Notes: generated by a model from the sequence alone, not told the origin. A stretch of DNA of 64,000 nt from Beijerinckiaceae bacterium (GCA_004564215.1 CP024846.1:2418001-2482000), one strand, 5' to 3'; counted from the first letter of the stretch, positions 53,265-62,163 are shown. Made by a program: numbers and translations.

Positions 53265-55900
53265 TGGCTCGCTCGGCGGCGCTCGAAGCCTATTGGCGTA
53301 AACGCGATTTCTCGAAAACGCATGAGCCTTCCGGCGGAGCGAGAGCTGGCGGCAAGGCAAAGTCCAGCGCTCTGCACTTCGTGATTCAGAAACACGCCGC
53401 GCGCCGGCTCCATTATGATTTCCGTCTCGAACTCGATGGCGTCTTGAAGAGCTGGGCTGTCACCAAAGGGCCGAGCCTCAATCCGCATGACAAGCGCCTT
53501 GCGGTCCATGTCGAGGATCATCCCATCGAATACGGCGGATTCGAAGGCGTGATACCACCCGGGCAGTATGGTGCGGGATCGGTGATCATCTGGGACCGCG
53601 GCGAATGGGTGCCGGAGGGCGATCCCCACAAGGCTTATGCCAAAGGCCACCTCAAATTCACCCTCCACGGTGAGAAACTTCATGGAGAATGGAATCTTGT
53701 GCGCATGCGCGCCAGGCCGGACGATCGCGGCGACAATTGGCTCCTGATCAAGGTCGACGACGCTGCCGCGCGCGACGAGAAAGACGATATTCTGGACAAG
53801 ATGCCGGGATCGGTGGTCAGCGGCAAGGGCGTCGAAAAAATCGCCAACGATCCCAAGGTTCGGAAATGGACGAGCGGCCAGCTTGCTAAACATGTCGGAC
53901 CGACGGTCGAGGCTTTGACTCCGCGCCAGCGCGCTCGTGAGCCTTTGCCTGGCAAGCCGCAACGCGGGAACGGACCAAAAACGGACTCAAAAAAAGCCAA
54001 GCCGCCGAAGATCGTTTTTCCGAAGGCGGCGCGGAAGGCAAGCATCGGCGAATTTGTACCGTTCTGCCTGGCAACCGCGGTCGAAGTCCCGCCTTCCGGT
54101 GCTGGCTTCGTGCATGAAATCAAATTCGATGGCTATCGCTTGCAGCCCCTCGTCGAAAAAGGCGAGGTCCGAATCCAGACTCGCCGCGGGCTTGATTGGA
54201 CCGAAAAATTTCCTTCGATTGCGGAGGCGATCGCCAGTTTGCCGATTGAAAACGGCGTCTTCGATGGTGAGGCGGTTGTCGAAGACAAAAATGGGATTGC
54301 CGATTTCGCCGCTCTCCAGGAGGCGTTGAAATCGGGGCATGGCGAGAGCATCACTTTTTATGTTTTCGATCTCCTCCACCTCAATGGCCATGATTTGAAG
54401 CCGCTGCGATTGCTTCAGCGCAAAGCAATTTTGAAGCAGGTTCTCGAGGCCGCAAGCGAGTCCGGCCCGCTGCATTACAGCGAAGAGTTTGCCGGCAATG
54501 GGGAGGAACTCATCAAACACATCTGCCGTCTGGGCGGCGAGGGGATTGTTTCGAAGCAGACCGCGAAGCCCTACCGGTCCGGCCGCAACGGGGATTGGCT
54601 CAAGGTCAAATGCGCCAATCGGCAGGAATTTGTCGTGATCGGCTACGTGCCCTCGACGAGCACGCCAAAGGCTGTGGGATCGCTCGTCCTTGGCTATTAT
54701 GACAACAAGAAACTTCTGCACGCCGGGCGCGCGGGGACAGGTTACACTGCGCGAACCGCCAAGGAGCTCTTCGTCGCGCTTGAAAAGATCAGGTGCGAGC
54801 GTCCGCCCGCCGAAGGGCCGCTCCCTGCGGAAGCAAAACGCAATGTCCGGTGGGTCGAGCCTTCGCTCGTTGCGGAAATCGAATTTCGCGGCTGGACCGG
54901 AAGCAACATGTTGCGCCAGGCCGCGTTCAAGGGGCTTCGGGAAGATAAGGTTCCGTCAGAAATCATACGGGAAGCCGTCGTGCCAGATGCTCGCCACGCC
55001 CGTCCAAAACCCTCGCCTCGCTTGAGCGTACCGCTCACCCACCCGGACCGGCTGTTATGGCCGCAGGCTGGTGTGACAAAACAAGCGTTGGCCGATTATT
55101 ACGTGTCCGTTTGGGACCTCATCGCGCCGCAAATCGTGGGGCGGCCGCTGTCGCTGGTGCGCTGTCCGACCGGCGTCGGCCACGGTTGCTTCTTTCAAAG
55201 ACACGAATGGGAGGGCGTGGATAAGCATATCGTTGCCATCGAAGATCCCGAAGAGGAAAAGCCGCTCATCAGCATCAAGGATGTTGATGGTTTGATTGCT
55301 CTCGTGCAAGCGAGCGCGCTCGAAATTCATCCTTGGGGATGCAAGGCTAAGAGCCTGGAATCGCCCGACCGCCTCATCTTCGATTTCGATCCAGGCGATG
55401 ATGTGGGCTGGACCGATCTGGTTGCGGTCGCCGAGGAGGCGCGCGCCCGGCTGCGCAAGGATGGCATCGAGAGTTTCGTTAAGACCTCCGGCGGCAAGGG
55501 CCTGCATGTCGTCGCGCCGATCATGCCGCGGTCAGGCTGGGACCAAGTGAAGGACTATTGCCGTTCCATTGCGGAAGCCATGGCCACCGACAGCCCGGAT
55601 CGGCTCACCGCGACGATGGCGAAACACGCGCGCGCCGGGCGGATCTATGTCGATTATTTGCGAAACGGCAGGGGTGCGACAGCTGTCGCCGCCTATTCCA
55701 CCCGGGCTCGGCCGGAGGCCGGAGTCTCTATGCCGCTGGACTGGGGGGAACTCGCGGCGATCGGCAGCGCTGCCCACTTCACCTTGGCCAATGCCGGGAG
55801 GCGGCTCAATGGCACGGGTGTCGATCCGTGGCAGGGGATGGATAAGCTCAGGCAGAGGTTGCCTGCCAAGAAAGGCCCGGCACCGCGCAAGTCCAAGTGA
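53264..55900 (+). CDS. ligD: Multifunctional DNA ligase D
   Basis: An 878-residue end-joining enzyme with three domains in order. The 3-prime phosphoesterase (residues about 35-160) shows HFVIQKHAARRLHYDFRLELDG. The ATP-dependent ligase (about 250-545) has catalytic Lys287 in EIKFDGYRL, then GVFDGEAVV and DWLKVKC. The AEP polymerase/primase (about 585-865) has the metal pair Asp707/Asp709 in FDFDPGDD and the SGGKGLHVVAP motif. Order PE-LIG-POL is that of Pseudomonas and rhizobia. It is translationally coupled to ku, and both should be under the EcfG promoter at 52290. Confidence 0.96.
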   Translation: MARSAALEAYWRKRDFSKTHEPSGGARAGGKAKSSALHFVIQKHAARRLHYDFRLELDGVLKSWAVTKGPSLNPHDKRLAVHVEDHPIEYGGFEGVIPPGQYGAGSVIIWDRGEWVPEGDPHKAYAKGHLKFTLHGEKLHGEWNLVRMRARPDDRGDNWLLIKVDDAAARDEKDDILDKMPGSVVSGKGVEKIANDPKVRKWTSGQLAKHVGPTVEALTPRQRAREPLPGKPQRGNGPKTDSKKAKPPKIVFPKAARKASIGEFVPFCLATAVEVPPSGAGFVHEIKFDGYRLQPLVEKGEVRIQTRRGLDWTEKFPSIAEAIASLPIENGVFDGEAVVEDKNGIADFAALQEALKSGHGESITFYVFDLLHLNGHDLKPLRLLQRKAILKQVLEAASESGPLHYSEEFAGNGEELIKHICRLGGEGIVSKQTAKPYRSGRNGDWLKVKCANRQEFVVIGYVPSTSTPKAVGSLVLGYYDNKKLLHAGRAGTGYTARTAKELFVALEKIRCERPPAEGPLPAEAKRNVRWVEPSLVAEIEFRGWTGSNMLRQAAFKGLREDKVPSEIIREAVVPDARHARPKPSPRLSVPLTHPDRLLWPQAGVTKQALADYYVSVWDLIAPQIVGRPLSLVRCPTGVGHGCFFQRHEWEGVDKHIVAIEDPEEEKPLISIKDVDGLIALVQASALEIHPWGCKAKSLESPDRLIFDFDPGDDVGWTDLVAVAEEARARLRKDGIESFVKTSGGKGLHVVAPIMPRSGWDQVKDYCRSIAEAMATDSPDRLTATMAKHARAGRIYVDYLRNGRGATAVAAYSTRARPEAGVSMPLDWGELAAIGSAAHFTLANAGRRLNGTGVDPWQGMDKLRQRLPAKKGPAPRKSK

Positions 55901-55912
55901 ACCTTTACGCCG

Positions 55913-55937
55913 GAACTTCCTTTTAGCCTTTGCGTTC
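55913..55937 (+). promoter_or_regulatory. EcfG-type promoter of the DUF892 gene
   Basis: GGAAC (55913-55917), 16 bases, CGTT (55934-55937), exact consensus, 52 bases before the start codon and just after the ligD stop. Confidence 0.8.
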
Positions 55938-55989
55938 GGGCGGTGTCCCCGTCACTAGAACGCCATACCTACAACATGGAGTCACCGCG

Positions 55990-56478
55990 ATGCCGGTTAA
56001 ATCTATGAATGATCTCTTCATGCACACCTTGAAGGACATCTATTACGCCGAGAAGCAAATCTATAAGAACCTGCCCAAGATGGTGAAAAGCGCGGGTTCA
56101 ACCGAGCTCAAACAAGCCTTCGAAAAGCACCGCGAAGAAACCGACCATCAAATCGAACGCCTGGAAAAAATATTCGATCAGTGCGGCGCTTCCCCGCGCG
56201 CTATCCGTTGCGACGCCATGGATGGCATTCTGGCGGAAGCCAAGGAAGTCATGGAAGAAATCGAGGACGGTCAAGTTCACGACGCCGGGATCCTGGCGGC
56301 GGCTCAGACTGTCGAACATTATGAAATCGCCCGCTACGGCACTTTGATTGCGTGGGCGGATCGGCTCGGCATGAAAGAAGCCAGCAAGCTCCTGCGCGAA
56401 ACCCTCGAAGAGGAAAAGAAAACCGACCAGCTGCTGACCAAGCTCGCAGAGACCAACATCAATCGACAAGCTGCCTGA
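55990..56478 (+). CDS. Ferritin-like DUF892 protein (YciE/YciF family)
   Basis: A 162-residue four-helix-bundle protein: MNDLFMHTLKDIYYAEKQIYKNLPKMVKSAGSTELKQAFEKHREETDHQIERLEKIF, with carboxylate and His residues suited to a di-iron site (E..H pairs in helices 2 and 4, including AAQTVEHYEIARYGTL). YciE/YciF proteins are strongly stress-induced in many bacteria; the activity is unknown. The ATG at 55990 has GGAG eight bases upstream. The EcfG-type promoter upstream places it in the general stress regulon. Confidence 0.9.
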   Translation: MPVKSMNDLFMHTLKDIYYAEKQIYKNLPKMVKSAGSTELKQAFEKHREETDHQIERLEKIFDQCGASPRAIRCDAMDGILAEAKEVMEEIEDGQVHDAGILAAAQTVEHYEIARYGTLIAWADRLGMKEASKLLRETLEEEKKTDQLLTKLAETNINRQAA

Positions 56479-56505
56479 GTGAAGTTCTGAAGTCGGGGCT
56501 CAGCG

Positions 56506-56646
56506 ATGCAACGGAAACCGCCGACCGTATTGACCCCCACGGAGGCGAGACAGGCCACCACGGGCCATAATGTGCGCTATGTCTTAGCTGCCAGCCTTTT
56601 ATTAGCTTTGCTGACCTTTGCCTGCGTCTATTTGTTCGTCATGTAG
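56506..56646 (+). CDS. Small single-pass membrane protein
   Basis: A 46-residue protein: a polar N-terminus with TPTEARQATTGHNVRYVL followed by one transmembrane helix (AASLLLALLTFACVYLFVM) that runs to the stop. Similar tiny proteins with a TPTEARQ motif are common in rhizobia, with no known function. It starts 27 bases after the DUF892 gene in the same direction, so it may share the stress promoter. A GGGG-containing weak ribosome site precedes the ATG. Confidence 0.65.
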   Translation: MQRKPPTVLTPTEARQATTGHNVRYVLAASLLLALLTFACVYLFVM

Positions 56647-56707
56647 GCTCAATGATGCCTCGGCCACCCGACGTGGCGGCCGAGGTATTTCTTGTCGCTC
56701 CCGCCAA

Positions 56708-57937
56708 TCAAGTCTTGAGTTGCGCGATGCGCAAAGGTACCGGCGGATGCGAATAATAAAATAGCGCGTAGAGGCTATCTGGAGTCAGCGTCGAAAGATT
56801 GTCGCGGGTCAGCCGCGTGAGCGCGTTGATCATGGGCTGCTCGCCGACGATGCTCTTGGCAAAATTATCGGCCTGAAATTCGGCCCGCCGAGAGAGCCAG
56901 CTCGTCAGCGGCGAAAGCAGATGCAAAATAGGTCCGATCGCAGTCAAAATAATAATCAGCACCACACCAGGATCTTCGGCCAGACCGAAGGCGCTGGCAA
57001 GACCGCCGGCCCCGAAGGCCCAGCCAAGGATCGCAAAAGCGACAAAGGCGAGCACCGCTGACTGAGCAATCCGTTGCCCGATATGACCCAATTTATAGTG
57101 CCCGAGCTCATGCGCGAGAATGGACAGGATCTCCTCGGAACTATGCTTTTCCAGCAAGGTATCGAAAAACACAATGCGCTTGGCTTTTCCGAAGCCGGTG
57201 AAATAGGCGTTGCCATGCGTCGAACGCTTGGACGCGTCCATGACATAAAGCCCATTCGATTCAAAACCGCATTTGGCCAGCAAGGCCTCGATGCTGGCTT
57301 TCATCGATCCGTCCGCGAGAGGCGTGAACTTGTTGAACAAGGGTGCGATGAAAGCCGGGTAAATCAGGATCATGGCGATCATCATCGCCATCAAGGCCGC
57401 CCACCCCACAAGCCACCAGAGGTGCGGCATCGTTTGCAGCAGCCAGAACAGGCCATAGAGAGCCGGGATCCCGATTATGGCCTGCAGCGTCAACCCCTTG
57501 ATTCGGTCGAGCATAAACATCGCAGGAGTAACGCGGTTGAAACCGAATCTTGCCTCTAAAGCGAAGGTGCTGAAAATTGAAAACGGGAGATTTACGACGC
57601 GCAAGATCAGTCCAAAAATCGCGACAATGGCAACGCTTCGGGACAGGCCTGGGGATAAAAATCGCGCCGCCCATTCATAGACCGGGCCCAACAACACGGT
57701 AAGCCAAAGCACTGCGAAGACGGTATCGAAGGCCGTTTCGGCCATCTCCAAGCGGGTCCGGGCCAGCGTGTAGTCGGCGGCCCGCCGATGTTCTTCCAGG
57801 CTCACTTGGCCGGCAAAGTCGGGCGGAACCTGATCACGGTGAGCTACAACGGCGGCGGCCTGACGGTACATCAGATAGATGCCAAGCAAGCCGGAAAGAA
57901 CGACGGCTGTGATGATCGCGGGGGCTAGGGGACTCAA
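56708..57937 (-). CDS. M48 family metalloprotease (Ste24/CAAX protease-like)
   Basis: A 409-residue integral-membrane zinc protease of the Ste24 type. The zinc motif HExxH is in ILAHELGHYKLGHI, and the third ligand is the Glu in LSRRAEFQADNFA. About seven hydrophobic segments are visible, including an N-terminal one (AIITAVVLSGLLGIYLMY). RFGFNRVTPAMFMLDRIKG before the active site is typical of Ste24. The start is TTG at 57937 with AAGGAA nine bases away; the nearby ATG is out of frame. Bacterial members probably take part in membrane-protein quality control. Confidence 0.92.
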   Translation of the reverse strand: MSPLAPAIITAVVLSGLLGIYLMYRQAAAVVAHRDQVPPDFAGQVSLEEHRRAADYTLARTRLEMAETAFDTVFAVLWLTVLLGPVYEWAARFLSPGLSRSVAIVAIFGLILRVVNLPFSIFSTFALEARFGFNRVTPAMFMLDRIKGLTLQAIIGIPALYGLFWLLQTMPHLWWLVGWAALMAMMIAMILIYPAFIAPLFNKFTPLADGSMKASIEALLAKCGFESNGLYVMDASKRSTHGNAYFTGFGKAKRIVFFDTLLEKHSSEEILSILAHELGHYKLGHIGQRIAQSAVLAFVAFAILGWAFGAGGLASAFGLAEDPGVVLIIILTAIGPILHLLSPLTSWLSRRAEFQADNFAKSIVGEQPMINALTRLTRDNLSTLTPDSLYALFYYSHPPVPLRIAQLKT

Positions 57938-58046
57938 ATTGACAAGTTCCTTTCATGCTGCACCGCTTATATGGTTCCGGAAATGCGCATGTCGAGTCGC
58001 GTACGGAAACGCATTTCATTCGTTTGCCCCAAAGGGAGAGTGATAA

Positions 58047-58454
58047 ATGGATTTACAGCGCACCGCAGCCATCTGGTCTCCTCGGCTCCTCAGCGTGCTG
58101 CGGATCATCGCGGCTCTCTTGCTTCTCCAGCACGCAACGGCGAAGCTGTTCAGCTTTCCGCATGTTGCCAGTTTCGACAATCTCCAGCTTCTGTCGCTCC
58201 TAGGGATCGCTGGCATTTTGGAATTTATTGGCGGGATCCTATTGCTTCTGGGTGTGTTTACCCGTCCGGTCGCCTTCATCCTGTCCGGCGAGATGGCCGT
58301 CGCCTATTTTCTCGGCCACGCCCATCGCGGCTTCATCCCGCTCGAAAACGGAGGTGAGCTTGCCGCCCTTTATTGCTTTGTTTTTCTCTATCTCGCCGTC
58401 GCCGGCGGGGGCGAATGGAGCATGTTCAGCAAGCGCAGGGATTGGTGGGCATAG
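58047..58454 (+). CDS. DoxX family membrane protein
   Basis: A 135-residue four-helix inner-membrane protein of the DoxX/DoxD-like family: LLSVLRIIAALLLLQHATAKLFSFP, GIAGILEFIGGILLLLGVFTRPVAFILSGEMAVAYFLGHAHRGFIPLENGGELAALYCFVFLYLA. The E-x-A-xx-F and N-x-GE-A residues are typical. Its role is unclear, possibly redox or quinone linked. GGAAA-N16-CGTA upstream is a poor relative of an EcfG promoter. Confidence 0.88.
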   Translation: MDLQRTAAIWSPRLLSVLRIIAALLLLQHATAKLFSFPHVASFDNLQLLSLLGIAGILEFIGGILLLLGVFTRPVAFILSGEMAVAYFLGHAHRGFIPLENGGELAALYCFVFLYLAVAGGGEWSMFSKRRDWWA

Positions 58455-58477
58455 CGAGGCCAGCCCGTGAAATCTTG

Positions 58478-59032
58478 CTACGCGGTTTTCCATTTGATCG
58501 AGCAGCCGATCGAGGGATTTTGATCTGCCAGCGCCGAGCCGGTTGCGGCGATCGCGCGCATCGCTTCGACCAGCTCTCGCCGCGCCCCGGCCGGAGGTGG
58601 ACCTGTGCGACCTTCGTCGAGGCGACCGCGATATTTGAGTTTGCGCTCGGTATCATAGCCGAAGTAGTCGGGCGTACAGACGGCCCCATAGGCGCGGGCC
58701 ACGGCTTGCGTTTCGTCGTGGAGATAGGGGAACGGCAAATCATAGGCCTTGGCAAAGCGTTGCATATTGTCGAAGGAATCCTCCGGATAGGCCGTTGCAT
58801 CGTTCGAGCAAATCGCGGCAAAGCCGACGCCTTCGGCCATCAACACGCGCGCATCAGCGACGAGCCGCTGGATCACGGCTTTGACATAGGGACAATGATT
58901 GCAGATGAAGACGATCACGGTCGCTTTCTTGCCCGCGACATCCTCAAGCGTGTAGCTGCGCCCATCCGTGCCGGGAAGCGTAAACTCCGGAGCCGGCGTG
59001 TCGAGAATTACGGGTGTCGGAACTGCGGCCAT
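58478..59032 (-). CDS. Thioredoxin-fold redoxin (AhpC/TSA-like)
   Basis: A 184-residue cytoplasmic thioredoxin-like protein: TPAPEFTLPGTDGRSYTLEDVAGKKATVIVFICNHCPYVKAV carries the CNHC redox motif seen in this peroxiredoxin-like subgroup. VAICSND-like and YFGYDTERKLKYRGRLDEG segments complete the fold. No signal peptide. It probably reduces a thiol or peroxide substrate; the partner is unknown. It is 21 bases upstream of nothing on its strand: the DUF2059 gene precedes it and may be co-transcribed. Confidence 0.86.
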   Translation of the reverse strand: MAAVPTPVILDTPAPEFTLPGTDGRSYTLEDVAGKKATVIVFICNHCPYVKAVIQRLVADARVLMAEGVGFAAICSNDATAYPEDSFDNMQRFAKAYDLPFPYLHDETQAVARAYGAVCTPDYFGYDTERKLKYRGRLDEGRTGPPPAGARRELVEAMRAIAATGSALADQNPSIGCSIKWKTA

Positions 59033-59053
59033 GGTCGTGTCTCTGCGCGCCGC

Positions 59054-59602
59054 TTAGAGCTCGTGGCCCTTCTTTTTCATTTCCGCGCGCACACGGGTCA
59101 TCATATCCGTTGAAATCTTGCCTTGCCAGCCCTGCATCGCGGTCATGACCTCGGTCAAAAAGGCGGGCTGGGTCTCGACGTATTTTTTCCCGGCCGGGCT
59201 TTGGAAGAAGGCGACCGCCGCCCTCAAATCCTGTTCACTCATCTGCTTGGCATAAATCTGCGCGGCGATCCCGACCATTTCGTCCGCCTGCTTGTCGAAC
59301 TCCGGCTTGAGCTGGATCAGGACGGCATTCAGATCGGGGTTAAGTTCCGGCCGCGTCTGCAACAAGGACGAGCCGATCTGTTCCATGAATTGTGGAATGA
59401 TGATGCTGAAGGAGCGCGATATTCCGCTTTCCACGATGAGCGCACGGGCCGCGGCCAAATGCGAGGGGCTGGTCGGGGTCGCTGCGGCCGGGGCAGGGGC
59501 TGTTTGCTGCGCGCGGAGCTCGCTCGTCGCAACAAGCGGCCCAAGCAAAAGGGCGAGACAGACACTCACTTTCAGGGCGTGTTTTTCAAGAGCTGTGCGC
59601 AA
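59054..59602 (-). CDS. Exported DUF2059 protein
   Basis: A 182-residue periplasmic protein. Start TTG at 59602 is preferred because GGAGG lies seven bases before it and a signal peptide follows at once (VSVCLALLLGPLVATSELRAQQ). A short Ala/Pro linker leads to the DUF2059 helical domain: RALIVESGISRSFSIIIPQFMEQIG and MSEQDLRAAVAFFQSPAGKKYVETQPAFLTEVM. Function unknown; found widely in alphaproteobacterial envelopes. Confidence 0.85.
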   Translation of the reverse strand: MRTALEKHALKVSVCLALLLGPLVATSELRAQQTAPAPAAATPTSPSHLAAARALIVESGISRSFSIIIPQFMEQIGSSLLQTRPELNPDLNAVLIQLKPEFDKQADEMVGIAAQIYAKQMSEQDLRAAVAFFQSPAGKKYVETQPAFLTEVMTAMQGWQGKISTDMMTRVRAEMKKKGHEL

Positions 59603-59666
59603 GCGGAAACCTCCAAACGGGGCAGCTGCCCAACAATGATGCGAGAGCCACACGGCCTCCGCGCGT

Positions 59667-60377
59667 TTAATCGAGCGTCCCAAAAATTTCTATGCCGGCG
59701 GGACCGGCACTGATCACGGCGTTGGCCACGCCGATGAAGAGACCATGTTCGACGACGCCCGGTATAGCAGAAAGACGCTCGGCCAAGTGGTCCGGGTCAG
59801 GAATCGCGCCAAAAAAGCAATCCACAATGTAGTTCCCATTGTCGGTAACGAAAGCTTGGCCGCCTGGGTATCGGCGCAACTGGATCTCGCCATGGCAGCC
59901 GGTGGCTTTCGCCGTCGCCGCCATCATCCGCTTTGTGACTTCGACGCCGAAGACGGTGATTTCCACCGACAGGGGGAATTTGCCGAGTATTCCGACCAAT
60001 TTGGACGAATCGGTGATGACGATCATGCGCCGCGAGGCAATGGCGACGATTTTCTCGCGCAGAAGCGCGCCGCCGCCGCCCTTGATCAAACGCAGTTGCG
60101 GATCGAACTCGTCGGCGCCGTCAACCGTCAAATCGAGTTCGGGCATTTCATCGATCGACGCCAAAGGGATCGAATAAGCCTCGGCCAGGGTGCGGGTACG
60201 CTCGGAGGTCGGTACGCAGATCACATCCAGCCCTTCGGCCACCCGCGCGCCCAAAAGCTCGACGAAATGGGCCGCCGTCGTCCCGGTGCCGAGGCCAAGG
60301 CGCATACCGGGGGTGACAAGCTCCAATGCCTGCGCGGCGGCAAGTCGTTTGGCATCATCGGGGGTCAGAGCTGACAT
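59667..60377 (-). CDS. rpiA: Ribose-5-phosphate isomerase A
   Basis: A 236-residue enzyme interconverting ribose 5-phosphate and ribulose 5-phosphate in the pentose phosphate pathway. Motifs: [66 protein letters not shown] with the catalytic Asp and Glu/Lys residues, and [12 protein letters not shown]. The ATG at 60377 is the family start; an upstream extension is rejected. Confidence 0.95.
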   Translation of the reverse strand: MSALTPDDAKRLAAAQALELVTPGMRLGLGTGTTAAHFVELLGARVAEGLDVICVPTSERTRTLAEAYSIPLASIDEMPELDLTVDGADEFDPQLRLIKGGGGALLREKIVAIASRRMIVITDSSKLVGILGKFPLSVEITVFGVEVTKRMMAATAKATGCHGEIQLRRYPGGQAFVTDNGNYIVDCFFGAIPDPDHLAERLSAIPGVVEHGLFIGVANAVISAGPAGIEIFGTLD

Positions 60378-60587
60378 GGGGGAACTCTTGGCAGGATTTG
60401 CCTTGAAAGCATGATCGCGAAACTTTGCATAGGTTTCGGACCAGATCATGGTGCAAAGACGGGTTAGTCTCTCACGGGCGGCGGCGTCAAGGTTGCGGCG
60501 GGCAGGAAACTCGAGTGAGACTTGGCAATATCTCCGCAAAAGGACAATATTCGCGTACCGATTAAGACCAATTCATTTTCAGGGCCA

Positions 60588-60872
60588 ATGGAGGATCCTG
60601 TGCCAGACCCGACCCCCAGCACGGAAGCGATTACGATCGAGGCGGCGTATCAAGATGAAGTGAAGGCATTGTTCCATGTATTGATTATGAACTTAGCCAG
60701 CGGATCTGTTAGCCGCGAGAACGATCAGCACCACGCCGAAAGGTTTGCCGCCGGCCTCAACATTGCGAAACGAGCCAAGGAGCTGGCCCTGAAAGCCCTG
60801 GTCAATGCGCTGGTGGCGGAGGTGCCGGCAGCGGAAAGGGCGGCAGGGAGCAAAAAAATCAAAAAAGCATAG
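60588..60872 (+). CDS. Small hypothetical protein
   Basis: A 94-residue cytoplasmic protein, helical from residue 14 on (AITIEAAYQDEVKALFHVLIMNLASGSV and HAERFAAGLNIAKRAKELALKALVNALVAEVPAAERAAGSKKIKKA). The tail is basic. AGGG lies four bases before the ATG at 60588. Family unknown to me. It is divergent from rpiA. Confidence 0.6.
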   Translation: MEDPVPDPTPSTEAITIEAAYQDEVKALFHVLIMNLASGSVSRENDQHHAERFAAGLNIAKRAKELALKALVNALVAEVPAAERAAGSKKIKKA

Positions 60873-60906
60873 CGACGTTGCTCGCGTTGGCAACGCGCCG
60901 CCAATT

Positions 60907-61083
60907 TCATTTTTGCAGGCGAGGCTGCCACGACAGATCGTCCGACAACACATAGATGGTGATGGCCAGCAGCATCATGAAAAGCCCAACCCAAAACAGT
61001 TTTGAATGATGCAAATGCCGCCAGTCGGGGCGTGGGCGATCCTGCGCCGCTCCATGATGATGCTCATGCTTATTCACGCTCAT
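60907..61083 (-). CDS. Small His-rich single-pass membrane protein
   Basis: A 58-residue protein: a His-rich, polar N-terminus (HEHHHGAAQDRPRPDWRHLHH), one transmembrane helix (LFWVGLFMMLLAITIYVLS) and a short tail DDLSWQPRLQK. Similar proteins ending in Y-SDDL-W-P occur in many alphaproteobacteria without known function. AGGGAG lies six bases before the ATG at 61083. Confidence 0.7.
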   Translation of the reverse strand: MSVNKHEHHHGAAQDRPRPDWRHLHHSKLFWVGLFMMLLAITIYVLSDDLSWQPRLQK

Positions 61084-61249
61084 ATCCGCTCCCTGTTCAT
61101 CTTAAATCTCACAATCACCTTGGCGGGGCCCTCTTTCGGTAAGCCCCGCTGACCCTTTCCAAAGCGGCACCGGACAAAAGAACCGGCCCAAAAGATGAGC
61201 GCCGCGCTTGGCGAACATATATGCGTCTCGGCCCTCAATCGTACCAAAA

Positions 61250-61265
61250 TGTTTCGCGTGAAACA
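61250..61265. other. parS-like ParB-binding palindrome
   Basis: TGTTTCGCGTGAAACA differs by one base from the consensus parS TGTTTCACGTGAAACA. The inverted repeat extends outward to 24 bases (61246-61269) with one mismatched pair. parS sites cluster near the replication origin, so this part of the chromosome may be origin-proximal. parAB are not in the window. Confidence 0.6.
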
Positions 61266-61327
61266 TTTTCTGGAGCAAAACCTCCGAAACCTGTATCCAG
61301 TCGCTGGAAATGCCTCAGAGGGTGCCT

Positions 61328-61567
61328 ATGAAAAATCTTGTCCTAACCGCCTGCGTTTCCGCGGTCCTAATGGCGGCAAGCGCTGCCCCGTCATTCGCGG
61401 CCGACGCCTGCCAGACCTATTGCAAGGCGACAGCGAATTCCTGCCGGGAGCAATGCTCCGATCCCCAGGAGCAGGAACAGTGCATCTTCGAGTGCAGTCG
61501 CTCGGAGTGCAAGGCGAACTGCAACCGCATTGAGGAAGCCTGTACGCAGCACTGTCCGAAATCCTGA
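61328..61567 (+). CDS. Small secreted cysteine-rich protein with repeated CX3C motifs
   Basis: A 79-residue protein with a signal peptide (ending PSFAAD) and a mature part of about 54 residues holding ten cysteines. Four CX3C pairs are clear: CQTYC, CREQC, CIFEC and CTQHC, plus CKANC. Such twin CX3C patterns form helical hairpins stapled by disulfides. It probably folds in the periplasm with disulfides or metal. AGAGGG precedes the ATG at 61328. No family name recognised. Confidence 0.75.
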   Translation: MKNLVLTACVSAVLMAASAAPSFAADACQTYCKATANSCREQCSDPQEQEQCIFECSRSECKANCNRIEEACTQHCPKS

Positions 61568-61587
61568 GGTTAGCTGCAGCGATTGGC

Positions 61588-62163
61588 TCACTTGGGAAAG
61601 AGCGCCATCGCCTCGGTGGCAAGGACCCCACCCGTGATTGCGATTGTCTCAAAGGGGGTGGCGTTGGCCACCGCTTGGCCGGTTAGCATGATCTGACCGA
61701 TCTTGGTGGCCAGCTGCTCAATCGAGGCGGCGAAGACCACCCGGCCGATGCCGCACCAGACGATCGCGCTCATGCACATGGGGCAGGGTTCGCCAGAGGT
61801 GTAAAGCGTCGTGCCCTTGAGTTCATCGGCCGGCCGGACGGCGACGAAGCGGCGAATCGCCACCATTTCTCCATGCGCGGTTGGGTCGTTGGTAGTCTTG
61901 CCGAGATTGCGGCCGGTCGAAACGACCGCGTCCTCGCGCACGATCACGGCGCCGAATGGGAAGTCTCCGCGGGCGGCCTCGGCGAGGGCCATTCGCATGA
62001 AGCGCTCGTCGCCGGGAAGCGGCGCCATCTCCTTCGCCGCGGCATTGGCCCGGCCCGGAACCGCGAGCGCCGCGCCCGCAAGGCCGGTGCCCAGCAGGCC
62101 CGCCAAGGCTTGACGCCGGTCGGGGCCAGGGGGGTGGTTTGGATCGCCGCAGCGCCTGCTCAT
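61588..62163 (-). CDS. Tat-exported nucleoside/cytidine deaminase-like protein
   Basis: A 191-residue protein of the cytidine-deaminase superfamily (guanine deaminase/TadA-like branch). The zinc site is complete: HGE in PTAHGEMVAI and PCPMC in SGEPCPMCMSAIVWCGIGRVVFA. Residues 1-43 form a twin-arginine signal (DRRQALAGLLGTGLAGAALAVPGRANA), so the enzyme should fold in the cytoplasm with zinc and then be exported. Most relatives are cytoplasmic. The ATG at 62163 has GGGAG five bases away. The natural substrate is unknown. Confidence 0.85.
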   Translation of the reverse strand: MSRRCGDPNHPPGPDRRQALAGLLGTGLAGAALAVPGRANAAAKEMAPLPGDERFMRMALAEAARGDFPFGAVIVREDAVVSTGRNLGKTTNDPTAHGEMVAIRRFVAVRPADELKGTTLYTSGEPCPMCMSAIVWCGIGRVVFAASIEQLATKIGQIMLTGQAVANATPFETIAITGGVLATEAMALFPK

